From positions 1-56,519 of the forward strand of contig NZ_JAHLDL010000031.1 of the NCBI RefSeq assembly GCF_018861315.1: DNA of 56,519 nucleotides, read 5' to 3'. This DNA is from Clostridium bowmanii. Its GTDB lineage: Bacteria > Bacillota > Clostridia > Clostridiales > Clostridiaceae. Position 1 is the first letter of the stretch. Every line of letters starts with the position of its first letter. Position numbers and translations under genes: made by a program. The notes under the pieces were generated by a model. It ran no database searches, was not told the origin of the DNA, and saw only the letters and a list, made by a program, of their open reading frames with translations. Positions 39,429 to 48,325 of the stretch are shown one piece after another.

Positions 39429-40334
39429 CTAAATATTTTTTAAAGCTTTTGCTATATATCCTTTATTTAAGTCTAATTTAATTCTTGCTTCCTCTTTATT
39501 AAGCTTTGATAACATCATGAATATCGCTAGCTTAACATCAAAGTCTGTTTTATTTAATACAACTGTTGCTTCTTCAATAGTTATTCCTGTTGCTTCGCAA
39601 ACTATTAATTTAGCCCTTTGTGTTAATTTTTCATTGGTTGATTTTACATCTACCATAAGGTTGCCATATACTTTACCTAGCTTTATCATAACTCCTGTTG
39701 ATATCATGTTTAATACTAGTTTTTGAGCTGTTCCTGATTTTAGTCTTGTGGAACCTGTTACAACTTCTGCTCCAACTACTGGTGCTATTGATATTTTTGA
39801 TACCTCTGAAACTCGCGAATTAGCATTACAAGTAACTGAAATGGTTAATGCTCCTATTACATTTGCATACTCCAGGCCACCTATAACATATGGAGTTCTA
39901 CCTGATGCTGCAAGTCCTACTATGGTATCATTCTCTGTTATACATTTATTTTTTAAATCTTTAACTGCCAAGTCCTTAGAATCCTCAGCACCTTCCACTG
40001 CTCTGAATATAGCTTCGCTACCACCCGCTATAATCCCTTGCACAAGTTCTTCTGGTGTTCCATATGTAGGTGGACATTCCACTGCATCTAAAATTCCAAT
40101 TCTTCCAGAAGTCCCTGCACCTATATAAATTAATCTTCCGCCTTTATGCATTCTTTCGACTATGCAATCTATAGCTTGTGCTATTTTAGGAAGTTCCTTT
40201 TCCACAGCTTCTGCTACCTTTTTATCTTCATTATTTATTTTTTTTACCATTTCTAAAGTTGAAACAGTATCTATATTTATGCTATTATCATTTCTACTTT
40301 CTGTTGTTAATTTTTTTAGATTTAATCTATCCAT
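39429..40334 (-). CDS. murQ: N-acetylmuramic acid 6-phosphate etherase
   Basis: 301 residues from the ATG after GAGGAG ([15 protein letters not shown]); the longer open frame upstream lacks a start signal. SIS-domain enzyme with family signatures 'LTTESRN', '[41 protein letters not shown]' and '[18 protein letters not shown]', plus the C-terminal helical domain. It cleaves the lactyl ether of MurNAc-6-P to GlcNAc-6-P and D-lactate. It is the first gene of the recycling block, directly behind the only good promoter, which is overlapped by RpiR-type boxes. Confidence 0.95.
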   Translation of the reverse strand: MDRLNLKKLTTESRNDNSINIDTVSTLEMVKKINNEDKKVAEAVEKELPKIAQAIDCIVERMHKGGRLIYIGAGTSGRIGILDAVECPPTYGTPEELVQGIIAGGSEAIFRAVEGAEDSKDLAVKDLKNKCITENDTIVGLAASGRTPYVIGGLEYANVIGALTISVTCNANSRVSEVSKISIAPVVGAEVVTGSTRLKSGTAQKLVLNMISTGVMIKLGKVYGNLMVDVKSTNEKLTQRAKLIVCEATGITIEEATVVLNKTDFDVKLAIFMMLSKLNKEEARIKLDLNKGYIAKALKNI

Positions 40335-40370
40335 ATTTTCTCCTCTGTTAATCAGTATTTTTATTTTGTC

Positions 40371-40425
40371 TTGAAAACGTTTCATCTTACAACCCTATAT
40401 TAACATATTTGAAATTTCGTTTCAA
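40371..40425 (-). promoter_or_regulatory. murQ promoter with two RpiR-type boxes
   Basis: Minus-strand TTGAAA (complement 40420-40425), 17 bases, TAATAT (complement 40397-40402). The -35 lies within TTGAAATTTCGTTTCAA (40409-40425). A second box, TTGAAAACGTTTCA (40371-40384), lies just after the expected start point. Both match TTGAAA-N(3-5)-TTTCA, as expected for a SIS-type RpiR dimer. The second also resembles a cre site but is one base short. Confidence 0.6.
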
Positions 40426-40473
40426 CCTTTTTCATAAAATATATTATTTTATTTCAGTGGAGGATAAAATAAT

Positions 40474-40506
40474 ATAGCCTTCATCTCAAATTAAGATGAA
40501 GGCTAT
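40474..40506 (-). terminator. terminator of the Dus gene
   Basis: ATAGCCTTCATCT and complement (13 bp), loop of 7, 17 bases after the Dus stop codon, T-rich beyond on the minus strand. Confidence 0.8.
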
Positions 40507-40522
40507 TTTATTATCTTCATTT

Positions 40523-41464
40523 TCAATTTTCTAAAACATCCTGTTCCCTAAATAAGCTTGAAACAGCTTCATCATAATCGCATAATCTTTCTGATTTTTT
40601 AATCTTTTTTGCATATTTTGCATTCTCAGAAAACATCGGAATCATATAAAACCATAACTCTTTCATTTTGAATAATACATTCCTATCTCCAAAGAGTATT
40701 CCTTTATAATCTTCATAAATTCTATCATGAAAATCTTTTAGTAATTTTTTTTCGAGTTTAATATTATTTGTAATACCATTGATCATTCCAGGATTTCCTA
40801 ATAATCCCCTGCCAAACATTAAAGTACCTACACTAGGGAATTCAGTGGAAAATTCCTTGTAATCACTGATTGTAAAAATGTCACCGTTATAGCAAACTGG
40901 ATTTTTGCTTAGAATCAATGCTTCTTTGAAAATTTTCAGATTTGGCTTATTTTTGTAAAAATCCTTTTGAGTCCTTGGATGAATAATAAGCTCTTCTAAA
41001 GGGTATTTATTAAATATTTCTATTAAGTCATAAAATTCTTCTGGCTCATCCTTTCCTATTCTGGTTTTTAATGATATTTTTGTTATAGACTCAGAAAATA
41101 TTTTGTCTAAAAACACATCAAGCTCTTTTCTTTTTGAAAGAAATCCGGACCCTCTATTTTTTGAAACTACAGTTCCAGATGGGCACCCCAAATTTAAATT
41201 AATTTCATTATATCCAAGCAGCTTTATTTTCTTTGAAGTATGAATAAAGTCTTCTGCATTATTGGTTAGTAATTGTGGAATCAAAACTAATCCTTGGTTG
41301 TTTTCTGGCAAAATATCATTTAATTCTCGTGTTTTAAAACTTTTGCTTTGATTTGCGGGAATAAAAGGTGAAAAATATTTATCTATATTATTGAAAAAAG
41401 CATTATGGGCATTTCTATAAATGTACCCAGTCAAACCTTCCATAGGTGCGAAATAAAAATTCAT
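40523..41464 (-). CDS. tRNA-dihydrouridine synthase family flavoprotein
   Basis: 313 residues from the ATG ten bases after GGAGG (MNFYFAPMEGLTGYIYR). FMN-dependent Dus barrel: 'FAPMEGLTGYIYRNA', 'QLLTNNAEDF', the catalytic-Cys motif 'NLNLGCPSGTVVSKNRGSGFL' (~residues 85-105), 'KTRIGKDEPEEF', 'HPRTQKDFYKNKPNL', 'YNGDIFTISDYKEF' and 'GRGLLGNPG'. It reduces uridines in the tRNA D-loop with NADPH. Its short C-terminal helical domain and divergent motifs place it outside the main DusB group, so the target position is unknown. A monocistronic gene. Confidence 0.9.
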   Translation of the reverse strand: MNFYFAPMEGLTGYIYRNAHNAFFNNIDKYFSPFIPANQSKSFKTRELNDILPENNQGLVLIPQLLTNNAEDFIHTSKKIKLLGYNEINLNLGCPSGTVVSKNRGSGFLSKRKELDVFLDKIFSESITKISLKTRIGKDEPEEFYDLIEIFNKYPLEELIIHPRTQKDFYKNKPNLKIFKEALILSKNPVCYNGDIFTISDYKEFSTEFPSVGTLMFGRGLLGNPGMINGITNNIKLEKKLLKDFHDRIYEDYKGILFGDRNVLFKMKELWFYMIPMFSENAKYAKKIKKSERLCDYDEAVSSLFREQDVLEN

Positions 41465-41525
41465 GTATCTAATACCTCCTGTACTCAAGTAGTTTCCTTT
41501 GCATCAACGCAAAAATTCATCTCAT

Positions 41526-41562
41526 AAAAATAACAAGGGAATTATTGTCCCCTGTTATTTTT
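41526..41562 (-). terminator. terminator overlapping the end of the small Gly/Ser/Lys-rich protein gene
   Basis: AAAAATAACA-GGG / CCC-TGTTATTTTT with an A/C mismatch and a loop that contains the stop codon of the 56-residue gene. T-run on the minus strand. Confidence 0.7.
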
Positions 41563-41712
41563 ACCAACTAAGCCTCCACCATTACCTGATGATGCGCTTT
41601 GTGTTCCATAAATGGCTGCTCGCTTACCATTTTTTTGAGAAGATGACTTTGCTTTTTTTTCTTCAATAATTTTTCTCATCATTTCCATGTTTTTGTTTAT
41701 ATCATTTTTCAT
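41542..41712 (-). CDS. small basic Gly/Ser-rich protein (56 aa), unknown
   Basis: ATG at complement 41710-41712 preceded by AAGAAGGT. Codes for 56 residues: an amphipathic, charged N-terminal half (NMEMMRKIIEEKKAKSSS) and a Gly/Ser/Asn tail ('YGTQSASSGNGGG', then 'LVGKNNRGQ'). No hydrophobic segment. The good ribosome binding site, coding-like composition and a dedicated terminator argue that it is real. It is between the Dus gene and the NlpC/P60 hydrolase gene but transcribed separately. I do not recognise a family; the positive charge suggests nucleic-acid or protein binding. Confidence 0.6.
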   Translation of the reverse strand: MKNDINKNMEMMRKIIEEKKAKSSSQKNGKRAAIYGTQSASSGNGGGLVGKNNRGQ

Positions 41713-41896
41713 ATTTTTACCTTCTTTTTTTTATTTTTTTACTATCTTTAAGTACCTTATAAGCGATACCTTCAAATTAATATTCACAATAAATATTTTA
41801 AAGGTATGTCTTGTTATTTTACTAATTTATTATACCCCACAAACGTCCCTTTGAGTAGCACCTACAACAAATATAAATTTTAAGCAAAAGCAAAAA

Positions 41897-41948
41897 AATA
41901 TAGTAGCTATGATTCGGATTCAAAAGTCCGCATCATAGCTACTATATT
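41897..41948 (-). terminator. strong terminator of the NlpC/P60 hydrolase gene
   Basis: A 17-bp stem (AATATAGTAGCTATGAT), one T/C mismatch, then 4 more pairs around an 8-base loop, followed on the minus strand by TTTTTTT. It lies 51 bases after the stop codon. Confidence 0.85.
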
Positions 41949-41999
41949 GGGGAATTACCTAATATAGCTATGTTAATAATTCTAAGAATATATGTATTT

Positions 42000-43076
42000 T
42001 TACTTTACTCTTCTACCTATTATAAAATCTGATCTTGTCATATCTGAAACTTTTATTACATCACCTGTACTAGGAGCATGTATATATGTATTATCACCTA
42101 TGTAAATACCTACATGATGAGGATTACCAACACTTCCAAACAACACCAAGTCTCCAGTTTGCAAGTTATTTCTAGCCACTGGCGCACCATCATTTATTTG
42201 ATCAAAGGTGGTCCTTCCTATAGATATTCCAAAATGTGAATATACATATTGAGTGAATCCCGAGCAATCAAAACCTGAAGGTGTTGTCCCACCCCATAAA
42301 TATGGTGTTCCAAGAAATTTAGAAGCATAAGCTATTACAGCATTACTTGATAAATTCGCTGACCCTCTTGAAGGTGTATATTTAGCTTCTGATTTGCTTA
42401 TTTGATTTATTTTTGTCATGCTTTCAGATACTGATTGTGAACTGCTTGTCCCACTTGGCAACACATTATCCTTGCCATTTAGCTCTGCTATTAATTTAGT
42501 CTGTTCTTCTTTAGTGGCAATTATCTTGTCCAACTTCTTTTTATCTTCCACATTCAAAGCCAGTAATACATCTTTTGTCTTATTTAAAGTTATCTGCTTA
42601 TCATCTAATTCTTTTTTTGTAGCTTCAAATTCATCCACTACTTTTTTATCAAACTGAACAATAGTTTTTATGTTTTCTACTCTTGATACAAAATCCCCAA
42701 AGCTCTCTGACTCAAGTATAATATTGGTATAACTATCAAATCCATTTATGTACAAAACTCTCATCCTACTATTAAATAATTCTTGTTCCTTTTGTGCTTT
42801 CTTTTCTACTTGCTTAATCTCCGCTGAAGATTTTTCTATTGCCTTTTCAGTTTCAGATATTTTAATTTTATTCTCTTCTGTTTTAGCCATACTCTTTTGA
42901 ATTTCGTCATCGGATTTTTCTATTTTTATTTGGATTTCTTCTCTTTGTGCTTGAATTTTAGTTAGTGAATCACTCTGCTGATTTAGTTTATCATTTGTTG
43001 GAGCCGCTAAGGCAGTTCCATTTAAAGTAAAAATTAACGTTAATACAATTGCCATACTTCTTAGGGAATTCTTCAT
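42000..43076 (-). CDS. secreted NlpC/P60 peptidoglycan endopeptidase with PcsB-like coiled coil
   Basis: 358 residues, ATG after AAGGAG. Signal peptide at 1-24 (…LIFTLNGTALA). Residues ~28-205 form a long coiled coil of the PcsB/CwlO type (repeated Lys/Glu heptads, Cys-free), a module activated in other Firmicutes by FtsEX. A Ser/Pro-rich linker leads to the NlpC/P60 domain (~245-358) with catalytic C271 in 'GFDCSGF', H321 in 'HHVGIYIG' and H333 in 'YIHAPS'. It should cut gamma-D-Glu-diaminopimelate bonds in peptidoglycan stems during cell growth or separation. A single-gene transcript. Confidence 0.93.
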   Translation of the reverse strand: MKNSLRSMAIVLTLIFTLNGTALAAPTNDKLNQQSDSLTKIQAQREEIQIKIEKSDDEIQKSMAKTEENKIKISETEKAIEKSSAEIKQVEKKAQKEQELFNSRMRVLYINGFDSYTNIILESESFGDFVSRVENIKTIVQFDKKVVDEFEATKKELDDKQITLNKTKDVLLALNVEDKKKLDKIIATKEEQTKLIAELNGKDNVLPSGTSSSQSVSESMTKINQISKSEAKYTPSRGSANLSSNAVIAYASKFLGTPYLWGGTTPSGFDCSGFTQYVYSHFGISIGRTTFDQINDGAPVARNNLQTGDLVLFGSVGNPHHVGIYIGDNTYIHAPSTGDVIKVSDMTRSDFIIGRRVK

Positions 43077-43344
43077 TAGTATATCTCCTTCATTTGTTTA
43101 GAATTTAAAACTTATAGACTAAATATAACAAACATTTATGTACTTTTTATGAATAACATCTGTTTTGGAAAACATTACATGAATAATTATTTTGTAATTA
43201 CAATATAAATCATCTATCTTATTACCAATTTTTGGGATGACCAAAAGGATAAATAATTATGTATATTTTCAAAGAAAATGCTAAAAAAAGTGTATATCAT
43301 TAATTAAATTGTTAAGGAAATTAAATTTTAGGAGGTTATATTAT

Positions 43345-43542
43345 ATGAATGGAACCGTTAAATGGTTTAATGGAGAAAAAGGGTTTGGTTTTATTACAGG
43401 AGAGGACGGAATAGATGTTTTTGCACATTTTTCACAAATAAATTCAGATGGCTACAAATCACTTGATGAAGGTCAAAAGGTTTCTTTCGACGTAGTTGAA
43501 GGACCTAAAGGTCCTCAAGCAGAAAATATTACTATTATATAG
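43345..43542 (+). CDS. cold-shock protein (CspA family)
   Basis: 65 residues from the ATG after AGGAGG ([17 protein letters not shown]). Five-stranded OB fold with both RNA-binding motifs: RNP1 'KGFGFI' (~residues 13-18) and RNP2 'VFAHFS' (~27-32), followed by the '[21 protein letters not shown]' end. It acts as an RNA chaperone at low temperature and in growth. The 5' region (43077-43344) is long and A+T-rich, as expected for a regulated cold-shock leader, but I could not define a cold box or promoter there. Confidence 0.95.
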   Translation: MNGTVKWFNGEKGFGFITGEDGIDVFAHFSQINSDGYKSLDEGQKVSFDVVEGPKGPQAENITII

Positions 43543-43554
43543 CGATAAATATTT

Positions 43555-43587
43555 TAACCATTAAATAGGATAACTATTTAATGGTTA
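43555..43587 (+). terminator. terminator of the cold-shock gene
   Basis: TAACCATTAAATAG and its complement (14 bp) with a 5-base loop, followed by TTTTTTTAAT, 12 bases after the stop. Confidence 0.85.
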
Positions 43588-43716
43588 TTTTTTTAATTGG
43601 CAATCCTACAAGTTAAATGCTATTAGTTTAATAATTAAAGTTTTCGCATCATTACAAATTCCATACTAAAAGTAATAATAGCGGTTCTTAAGAACTTAGT
43701 GTGCGTGGTTCAATTA

Positions 43717-44100
43717 TCAATCTACTCCTCTAACTCTTACGATATTTTGATAATATGATAATAACGGTATACTCAAGCCATATGCTTTAATCTCGTATTT
43801 TCTATTAATTATCAAACCCCAGTACACATCATTTGAATTAATCTTAAATTCTATTAAACTATTAGTATTTTTAAATATCTTTATATTACCATCCTTATTT
43901 TGTGTATAAATTAAATAAGTATCGATATTGCCACGTGTTATCACTCTTTTATTTGCAATGGTTACTATATAGGTATCTCTAAAAAAATGTGGAAAGGGCA
44001 TAATTAAACCTAATAATACAATAAAGATAATTATTAATTTTACAATTTTACAATTTAAAAAATTTCTTTTTCCAAATTGATAATAAATATTTCTCATCAT
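43717..44100 (-). CDS. DUF1523-like membrane-anchored protein
   Basis: 127 residues, ATG after AAGGAG. A single N-terminal helix (residues ~18-38, IVKLIIIFIVLLGLIMPFP) precedes an extracytoplasmic beta domain: 'TYIVTIANKRVI', 'YLIYTQNKDGNIKIFKNTNSLIEFKINSNDVY' and 'YEIKAYGLSIPLLSYYQNIVRV'. That pattern ('GxxxPxxSxYxNI' near the C-terminus) is like DUF1523 proteins, which have no known function. No neighbour suggests a role. Confidence 0.6.
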   Translation of the reverse strand: MMRNIYYQFGKRNFLNCKIVKLIIIFIVLLGLIMPFPHFFRDTYIVTIANKRVITRGNIDTYLIYTQNKDGNIKIFKNTNSLIEFKINSNDVYWGLIINRKYEIKAYGLSIPLLSYYQNIVRVRGVD

Positions 44101-44242
44101 AAAATCTCCTTTATTTTAATAAATCTACTTACTTTAATTGTTACTCCTTTTTCTATACATTAGAATATAATATAAATAAATATTTTGTAAATTAATTTCA
44201 TTTAACGAATAATTGTTATAAAACCCCACTCCAATAAAAAAA

Positions 44243-44276
44243 ACCCTTCGGTTCGTCAACAAAAACCTCGCGGGTT
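44243..44276 (-). terminator. terminator of the DUF2007-like gene
   Basis: On the minus strand AACCC...GGGTT with an inner GGTT/AACC pairing is followed by eight T. It begins 12 bases after the stop codon. Confidence 0.65.
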
Positions 44277-44287
44277 GTATATTCTCT

Positions 44288-44614
44288 TTACTTTATATCC
44301 AATTCCTTCAATAAGTCTTTTGCATTCTGAACGTCTTTTAGCGGAACTTGTATTTCCATAATATTATTAAATACAGCGACGTTTTTAATTAACTCTCCCT
44401 TAATAAAATATCTTATTCCACCATACTCTAACATTGACTTAACTATAGGTATTATACAAACATCACTTGTTGCAGCTATAGTAATAAATTCTACATACTC
44501 AAATTCTTCCCTGTCCAATTCTTCACTTGTCAATTCTTCAACTAATTTAATTTTACAGTCCGAACAAAAATCAAAGCCTTCTCTATATTCACATTTACAT
44601 TTTGGACAAAACAT
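44288..44614 (-). CDS. zinc-ribbon plus DUF2007 (putative signal-transducing) protein
   Basis: 108 residues, ATG after AAGGGGG. N-terminal zinc ribbon with two CxxC-type knuckles ('MFCPKCKCEY' and 'FCSDCKIKLV'), then from residue ~42 a DUF2007 domain ('VEFITIAATSDVCIIPIVKSMLEYGGIRYFIKGE...MEIQVPLKDVQNAKDLLKEL'). DUF2007 is a ferredoxin-like alpha/beta fold related to ACT/PII-type domains. Cytoplasmic; function unknown. Single-gene transcript with its own terminator. Confidence 0.8.
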   Translation of the reverse strand: MFCPKCKCEYREGFDFCSDCKIKLVEELTSEELDREEFEYVEFITIAATSDVCIIPIVKSMLEYGGIRYFIKGELIKNVAVFNNIMEIQVPLKDVQNAKDLLKELDIK

Positions 44615-44799
44615 TTTTAATACCCCCTTTTAAAAAAGCAATTTCTATCTCTTTATTTATTTACAAATCTTGTTAATCGCTTATCATCTTACAACTGTAT
44701 ACTTATTCAAGTATACAACATAACAATGAAAATATTCAAATTTTTAACATAGTTATATGTTTATTCTTAGAAATACGGTAAAATATAGGGTAAAAAAGT

Positions 44800-44832
44800 G
44801 TGGATCGTGAACATCATTTGTTCACGATCCAC
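44800..44832 (-). terminator. terminator of the L,D-transpeptidase gene
   Basis: GTGGATCGTGAAC and complement (13 bp), 7-base loop, 8 bases past the stop codon, with T-runs on both sides. Confidence 0.85.
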
Positions 44833-44839
44833 GTTTTTT

Positions 44840-46633
44840 TTAATTAACCCATATTAATGAACCAGCTGGTATTTTTTCATAATACCATTTTGCCATATCT
44901 AATGGCATACGAATACATCCATGAGAAAGTCTTGTCCCTACAGTTGCATCAAAAGTGTTTCCAGAAGCCGTTAGAAGTGTTGAATGTAGTAGGTAATTCC
45001 CACTAAACCTTGTCCAATATTTCACTAGAAGTCCTGACTCTGTAGTAAAAGAATTTCCCTTATCTTGAACTGTGAAGAATCCTCTCTTTGAAGGGGTGCT
45101 ATTATTACCAGATGCACAGGAATATGTTTTGAGTAAAGCCCAGTTTCCTGCACTGCCAGTAAAAACACTAACTCTTTGCCTATTTAAATCCACCCAAGTA
45201 AAGTATTTTGTATCACTGATGAAATTGCTTGTTATATTTACATAAGTTTCTAGTTGTTTTTTATCCAAGTATTTCGCATTAGTAGTTGGGTTTTTACCAA
45301 TAGAGACATTGCTTGAAGAGACCCAAATTTTAGTACCATTAGCTTTCTTAATTAAAAGTTTATTATTGCTTTGATCTAGTATTTCTACTTTCAAACCTGC
45401 ATATTTTCCATATACACCATTTGGTTGTACTAAATTATTAAAAACAGTATATGTAGTTGTTTTGTTTGTTGCTACAGCCAAATTACTATATACACTTATG
45501 TTTCCAATAGTTCGGTATGCCCTTACTTTATAGTAATAAGTTTTTCCTGTTATTAAATTTGAATTTGTGTAATCTAAATGTATCGTTTTTGTTAATAAGC
45601 TATAAGTTCCTGTACTGGTAGTAGCTCTATATATTTCATAGGCATTTGCTCCTGCTACAAAGCTCCAGCTAAGTTTAATACCTTTAGAGTTAATCCTAGT
45701 AGCCATAACATTTATAGGCAACCCTAGTATTGGTTTTGAGCTTGCAGCAATTGAGTAGTCACTATACACTTTACCACTCGAAACCATCTTATATGATCTA
45801 ACTTTATAGTAATAAGTGCTATTAGTTACAAGTCCAGTATTGTTATAACTAGTTTTCGTAGTTGTTGAAATTAAAGTGTACTCTCCTGTGTTAGATGTTG
45901 AGCTGTAAACTTCATAGCCATCTGCTCCGACTACTGCACCCCAATTAACATTAATGCTGTTATATGAAGAAGATGCGGCTTTTAAACTTTTGGGAATTCC
46001 AGGAGCAACAAGTGTCCATTTTGAATATAGTGTTATATTTTCAGTCACTTTATCAGTTGTAAAATCCCATGCATTTAAACATTCAGCTTCTTTGTACCAA
46101 CCACCAAATACATAGCCTGTCCTTATTGGTGTAGAAGGAGCTTTTATTGTGGCATTATAATATGCAATATCACTTTTTACTGTGCTTCCCCCTTGACTAT
46201 CAAATTCAACTGTGAGATCAAGTGTAACTACTGGATCTACTGTAAATGAAATATCAGAATAATTATAAGTGCTATTACCTGCATTATCTTGTAACACGAC
46301 TTTTTCTATATACCATTCTCCCATTAGAATATCTGAAGGAATTGTATATTCTAGTTCGTATTTTTTTGTATTTTCATTATAACTCGGATGTAAGGATATA
46401 GTTTGATTCTCCTTCACTCTGCTCCTAATTAATATTACATTATCATTACTATTGGGTGTATCTGACAATGTATTATTTGCCTCTAGCTCAATTTTTATTA
46501 TATCCCCTATTTTTACTTTTGTTTGTGATAGTGTTATGGTTGGTTGTCCCGTATCAGATGCTGCACTTACAATTAAAGGAATATTAAAAAAGAGCAACAT
46601 TAAAGATACCGCAATGACTAAAAATTTTTTCAA
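44840..46633 (-). CDS. secreted L,D-transpeptidase with InlB-like and two FN3 modules
   Basis: 597 residues starting at TTG after GAGGGGGA. Signal peptide at 1-25 (…LLFFNIPLIVSAASD). Order: an Ig-like N-terminal domain (~30-135), then a Listeria/Bacteroides InlB-type repeat (~140-210, 'FDSQGGSTV...PIRTGYVFGGWYKEAECLNAWDF'). Two fibronectin III repeats follow (~215-300 and ~305-390, each with '(Y/N)YYKVR(S/A)Y'), then an SH3-like stretch (~395-445). The YkuD catalytic domain (~465-597) has H571-G572-C573 in 'RLSHGCIRMP' and the upstream 'HSTLL'. The cysteine forms 3-3 cross-links in peptidoglycan or attaches proteins. The adhesive modules suggest it is displayed on the surface, an unusual build for this enzyme. 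Confidence 0.9.
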   Translation of the reverse strand: MKKFLVIAVSLMLLFFNIPLIVSAASDTGQPTITLSQTKVKIGDIIKIELEANNTLSDTPNSNDNVILIRSRVKENQTISLHPSYNENTKKYELEYTIPSDILMGEWYIEKVVLQDNAGNSTYNYSDISFTVDPVVTLDLTVEFDSQGGSTVKSDIAYYNATIKAPSTPIRTGYVFGGWYKEAECLNAWDFTTDKVTENITLYSKWTLVAPGIPKSLKAASSSYNSINVNWGAVVGADGYEVYSSTSNTGEYTLISTTTKTSYNNTGLVTNSTYYYKVRSYKMVSSGKVYSDYSIAASSKPILGLPINVMATRINSKGIKLSWSFVAGANAYEIYRATTSTGTYSLLTKTIHLDYTNSNLITGKTYYYKVRAYRTIGNISVYSNLAVATNKTTTYTVFNNLVQPNGVYGKYAGLKVEILDQSNNKLLIKKANGTKIWVSSSNVSIGKNPTTNAKYLDKKQLETYVNITSNFISDTKYFTWVDLNRQRVSVFTGSAGNWALLKTYSCASGNNSTPSKRGFFTVQDKGNSFTTESGLLVKYWTRFSGNYLLHSTLLTASGNTFDATVGTRLSHGCIRMPLDMAKWYYEKIPAGSLIWVN

Positions 46634-46873
46634 TAAGATCCCCCTCTAGATATATTTTCTAAATTATTTATTAGTGGTTATCCACCTTTACTAATGTGCT
46701 ATAAACTTTAACAAATAACCCGTAATATTACTTTACTATATTTACGCTTTATTAACAATACATATTATAGTACAAATGTATTGTTTTACTGAATATTTTT
46801 TACCAATCTTAAATTGCAAATTAGCCTCCATAATCAAAACTCTCGAGGGTCCGTGAACAAAACCGCAGAAAAA

Positions 46874-46904
46874 AGATGACTACTGCGCAATGCAGTAGTC
46901 ATCT
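46874..46904 (-). terminator. terminator of the peptide-use operon
   Basis: AGATGACTACTGC and complement (13 bp) with a 5-base loop, 25 bases after the POT transporter stop codon. The gap 46634-46873 shows no gene. Confidence 0.75.
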
Positions 46905-46928
46905 CTTATGTTTTAGAAAATAAATCTA

Positions 46929-48293
46929 TTATGCAGACATTTTTGCCTTTTTCGCTGGTTCTTCATCTTCCAGCAGTTTTACAAGCCTTTTGTCAAATAA
47001 AAATAGCAATGCTGCGCATACAAACAAAATTATTGGGATAACAACATAGGACTGTATGATGGGGAATTTCGAAGCAAACTCATACAGGTAACCATAGGAT
47101 TTACCAGCTATGAATGAAGCACAAATCCAAACCCCCATAAGTACAGAGTAAATCTTGTTCGGTGCGTATTTAGTAACAAAAGAGTTACCAAGTGGTGAGA
47201 ATAGCATTTCTCCCATACTGAGTATAACACCAAATGCGATGATCCAAATGATGCTCGCTTTACCTGCACCTCTTGACATTTCTGCACCTACAAGTGTTAA
47301 AAAGGATAACCCAAGTAAACTAAGACCCAGGCCCAATTTTTTAAACAAACTAAGATCCCCTTTAGGCCTCTTAGATAGCCTGAACCACAATATGCCTAGA
47401 ACTGGTCCCATAACAATACATACAAAGGCATTCAATGAATCGAACCATGAAAGTGGTACTGCAAATCCGCCTACGTTCATGTTGACGAACTGACCACCGT
47501 AATCATAAACAGCTAGGTAAGTCAGGTACCAAAAAACCCAGAAAACAACTGAAAATATTGATACCAAGACAATAGCAAAGACCTTTCTTTTTTGTACTCT
47601 TGTTAATGGCTTAACTTCGGTTACAATTTTCTTTTCCGTATGCTTGCCCTCTTTGAATGGTTTTTTTCCTACTTGTCCAAGGAATCTCATACCGAACAGG
47701 AACCACACAGCATCAATTGCACAAATGATACCACACAGTACGAACGCAGGTCTAAAGCCCTGAACACTACCATGGGCAAAAGTAGTGGCTATAAGAATAC
47801 CCACAGCTGTTGTTCCGATAAATGATCCGATATTGACAAAGGAGTACTGCACTGAAAATGCTGAATCCAGCTGGCTTTCGTCTTCAAACAAAGCGCCACT
47901 GATTGCAGAAACATTACCTTTGAATAAACCTGTTCCGATGGCTACAAGTGCCACCATCACATTCATGGTTACTGCACTAGTTGCAGATCCTCCCACTATA
48001 TACCCGCCAGCCATTAAAATTAGTCCAACCGGAACACAGTATCTAGCACCAATGTACCTATCGGAAAGATATCCACCAATAATAGGTGCAAGATAAGTAA
48101 ACGCAACAAGATTTGATTGAATAAGTGCAGCTTCAACCTTTGTAAGACCTAATCCTCCTGTTACCAGTGTAGCAGCAACAAAAAAGAAAACTAGATACTT
48201 GGCAGAATAATATGCCATCCTTTCTAACATGAACGCTACACAACAAACATAGAAACCAGCAGGCCGTTTGTTTTTTACTACAATTTCACTCAT
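46929..48293 (-). CDS. POT-family proton-coupled di-/tripeptide transporter
   Basis: 454 residues, ATG after AGGGGGG. Twelve-plus helices of the MFS/POT type. The first helix carries a variant of the ExxER motif ('FMLERMAYYSAKYL', ~residues 20-33), the proton-coupling signature, with only the second Glu retained. 'LAPIIGGYLSDRYIGARY' is the POT/PTR2 loop after helix 2 and 'FSVQYSFVNIGSF' the FYxxINxG-like motif. It is last in the operon, 32 bases after the M24 aminopeptidase, so imported peptides, especially proline-containing ones, would be cut by its partners. Confidence 0.85.
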   Translation of the reverse strand: MSEIVVKNKRPAGFYVCCVAFMLERMAYYSAKYLVFFFVAATLVTGGLGLTKVEAALIQSNLVAFTYLAPIIGGYLSDRYIGARYCVPVGLILMAGGYIVGGSATSAVTMNVMVALVAIGTGLFKGNVSAISGALFEDESQLDSAFSVQYSFVNIGSFIGTTAVGILIATTFAHGSVQGFRPAFVLCGIICAIDAVWFLFGMRFLGQVGKKPFKEGKHTEKKIVTEVKPLTRVQKRKVFAIVLVSIFSVVFWVFWYLTYLAVYDYGGQFVNMNVGGFAVPLSWFDSLNAFVCIVMGPVLGILWFRLSKRPKGDLSLFKKLGLGLSLLGLSFLTLVGAEMSRGAGKASIIWIIAFGVILSMGEMLFSPLGNSFVTKYAPNKIYSVLMGVWICASFIAGKSYGYLYEFASKFPIIQSYVVIPIILFVCAALLFLFDKRLVKLLEDEEPAKKAKMSA

Positions 48294-48325
48294 AATTTTC
48301 CCCCTAAACTAATTTTTACTTTTAT

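Noticed and set aside
40371-40384. Catabolite-control (cre) site upstream of murQ
   Set aside because: One base short of the cre consensus, and it matches the RpiR-type box pattern of its neighbour better; CcpA control is not excluded.
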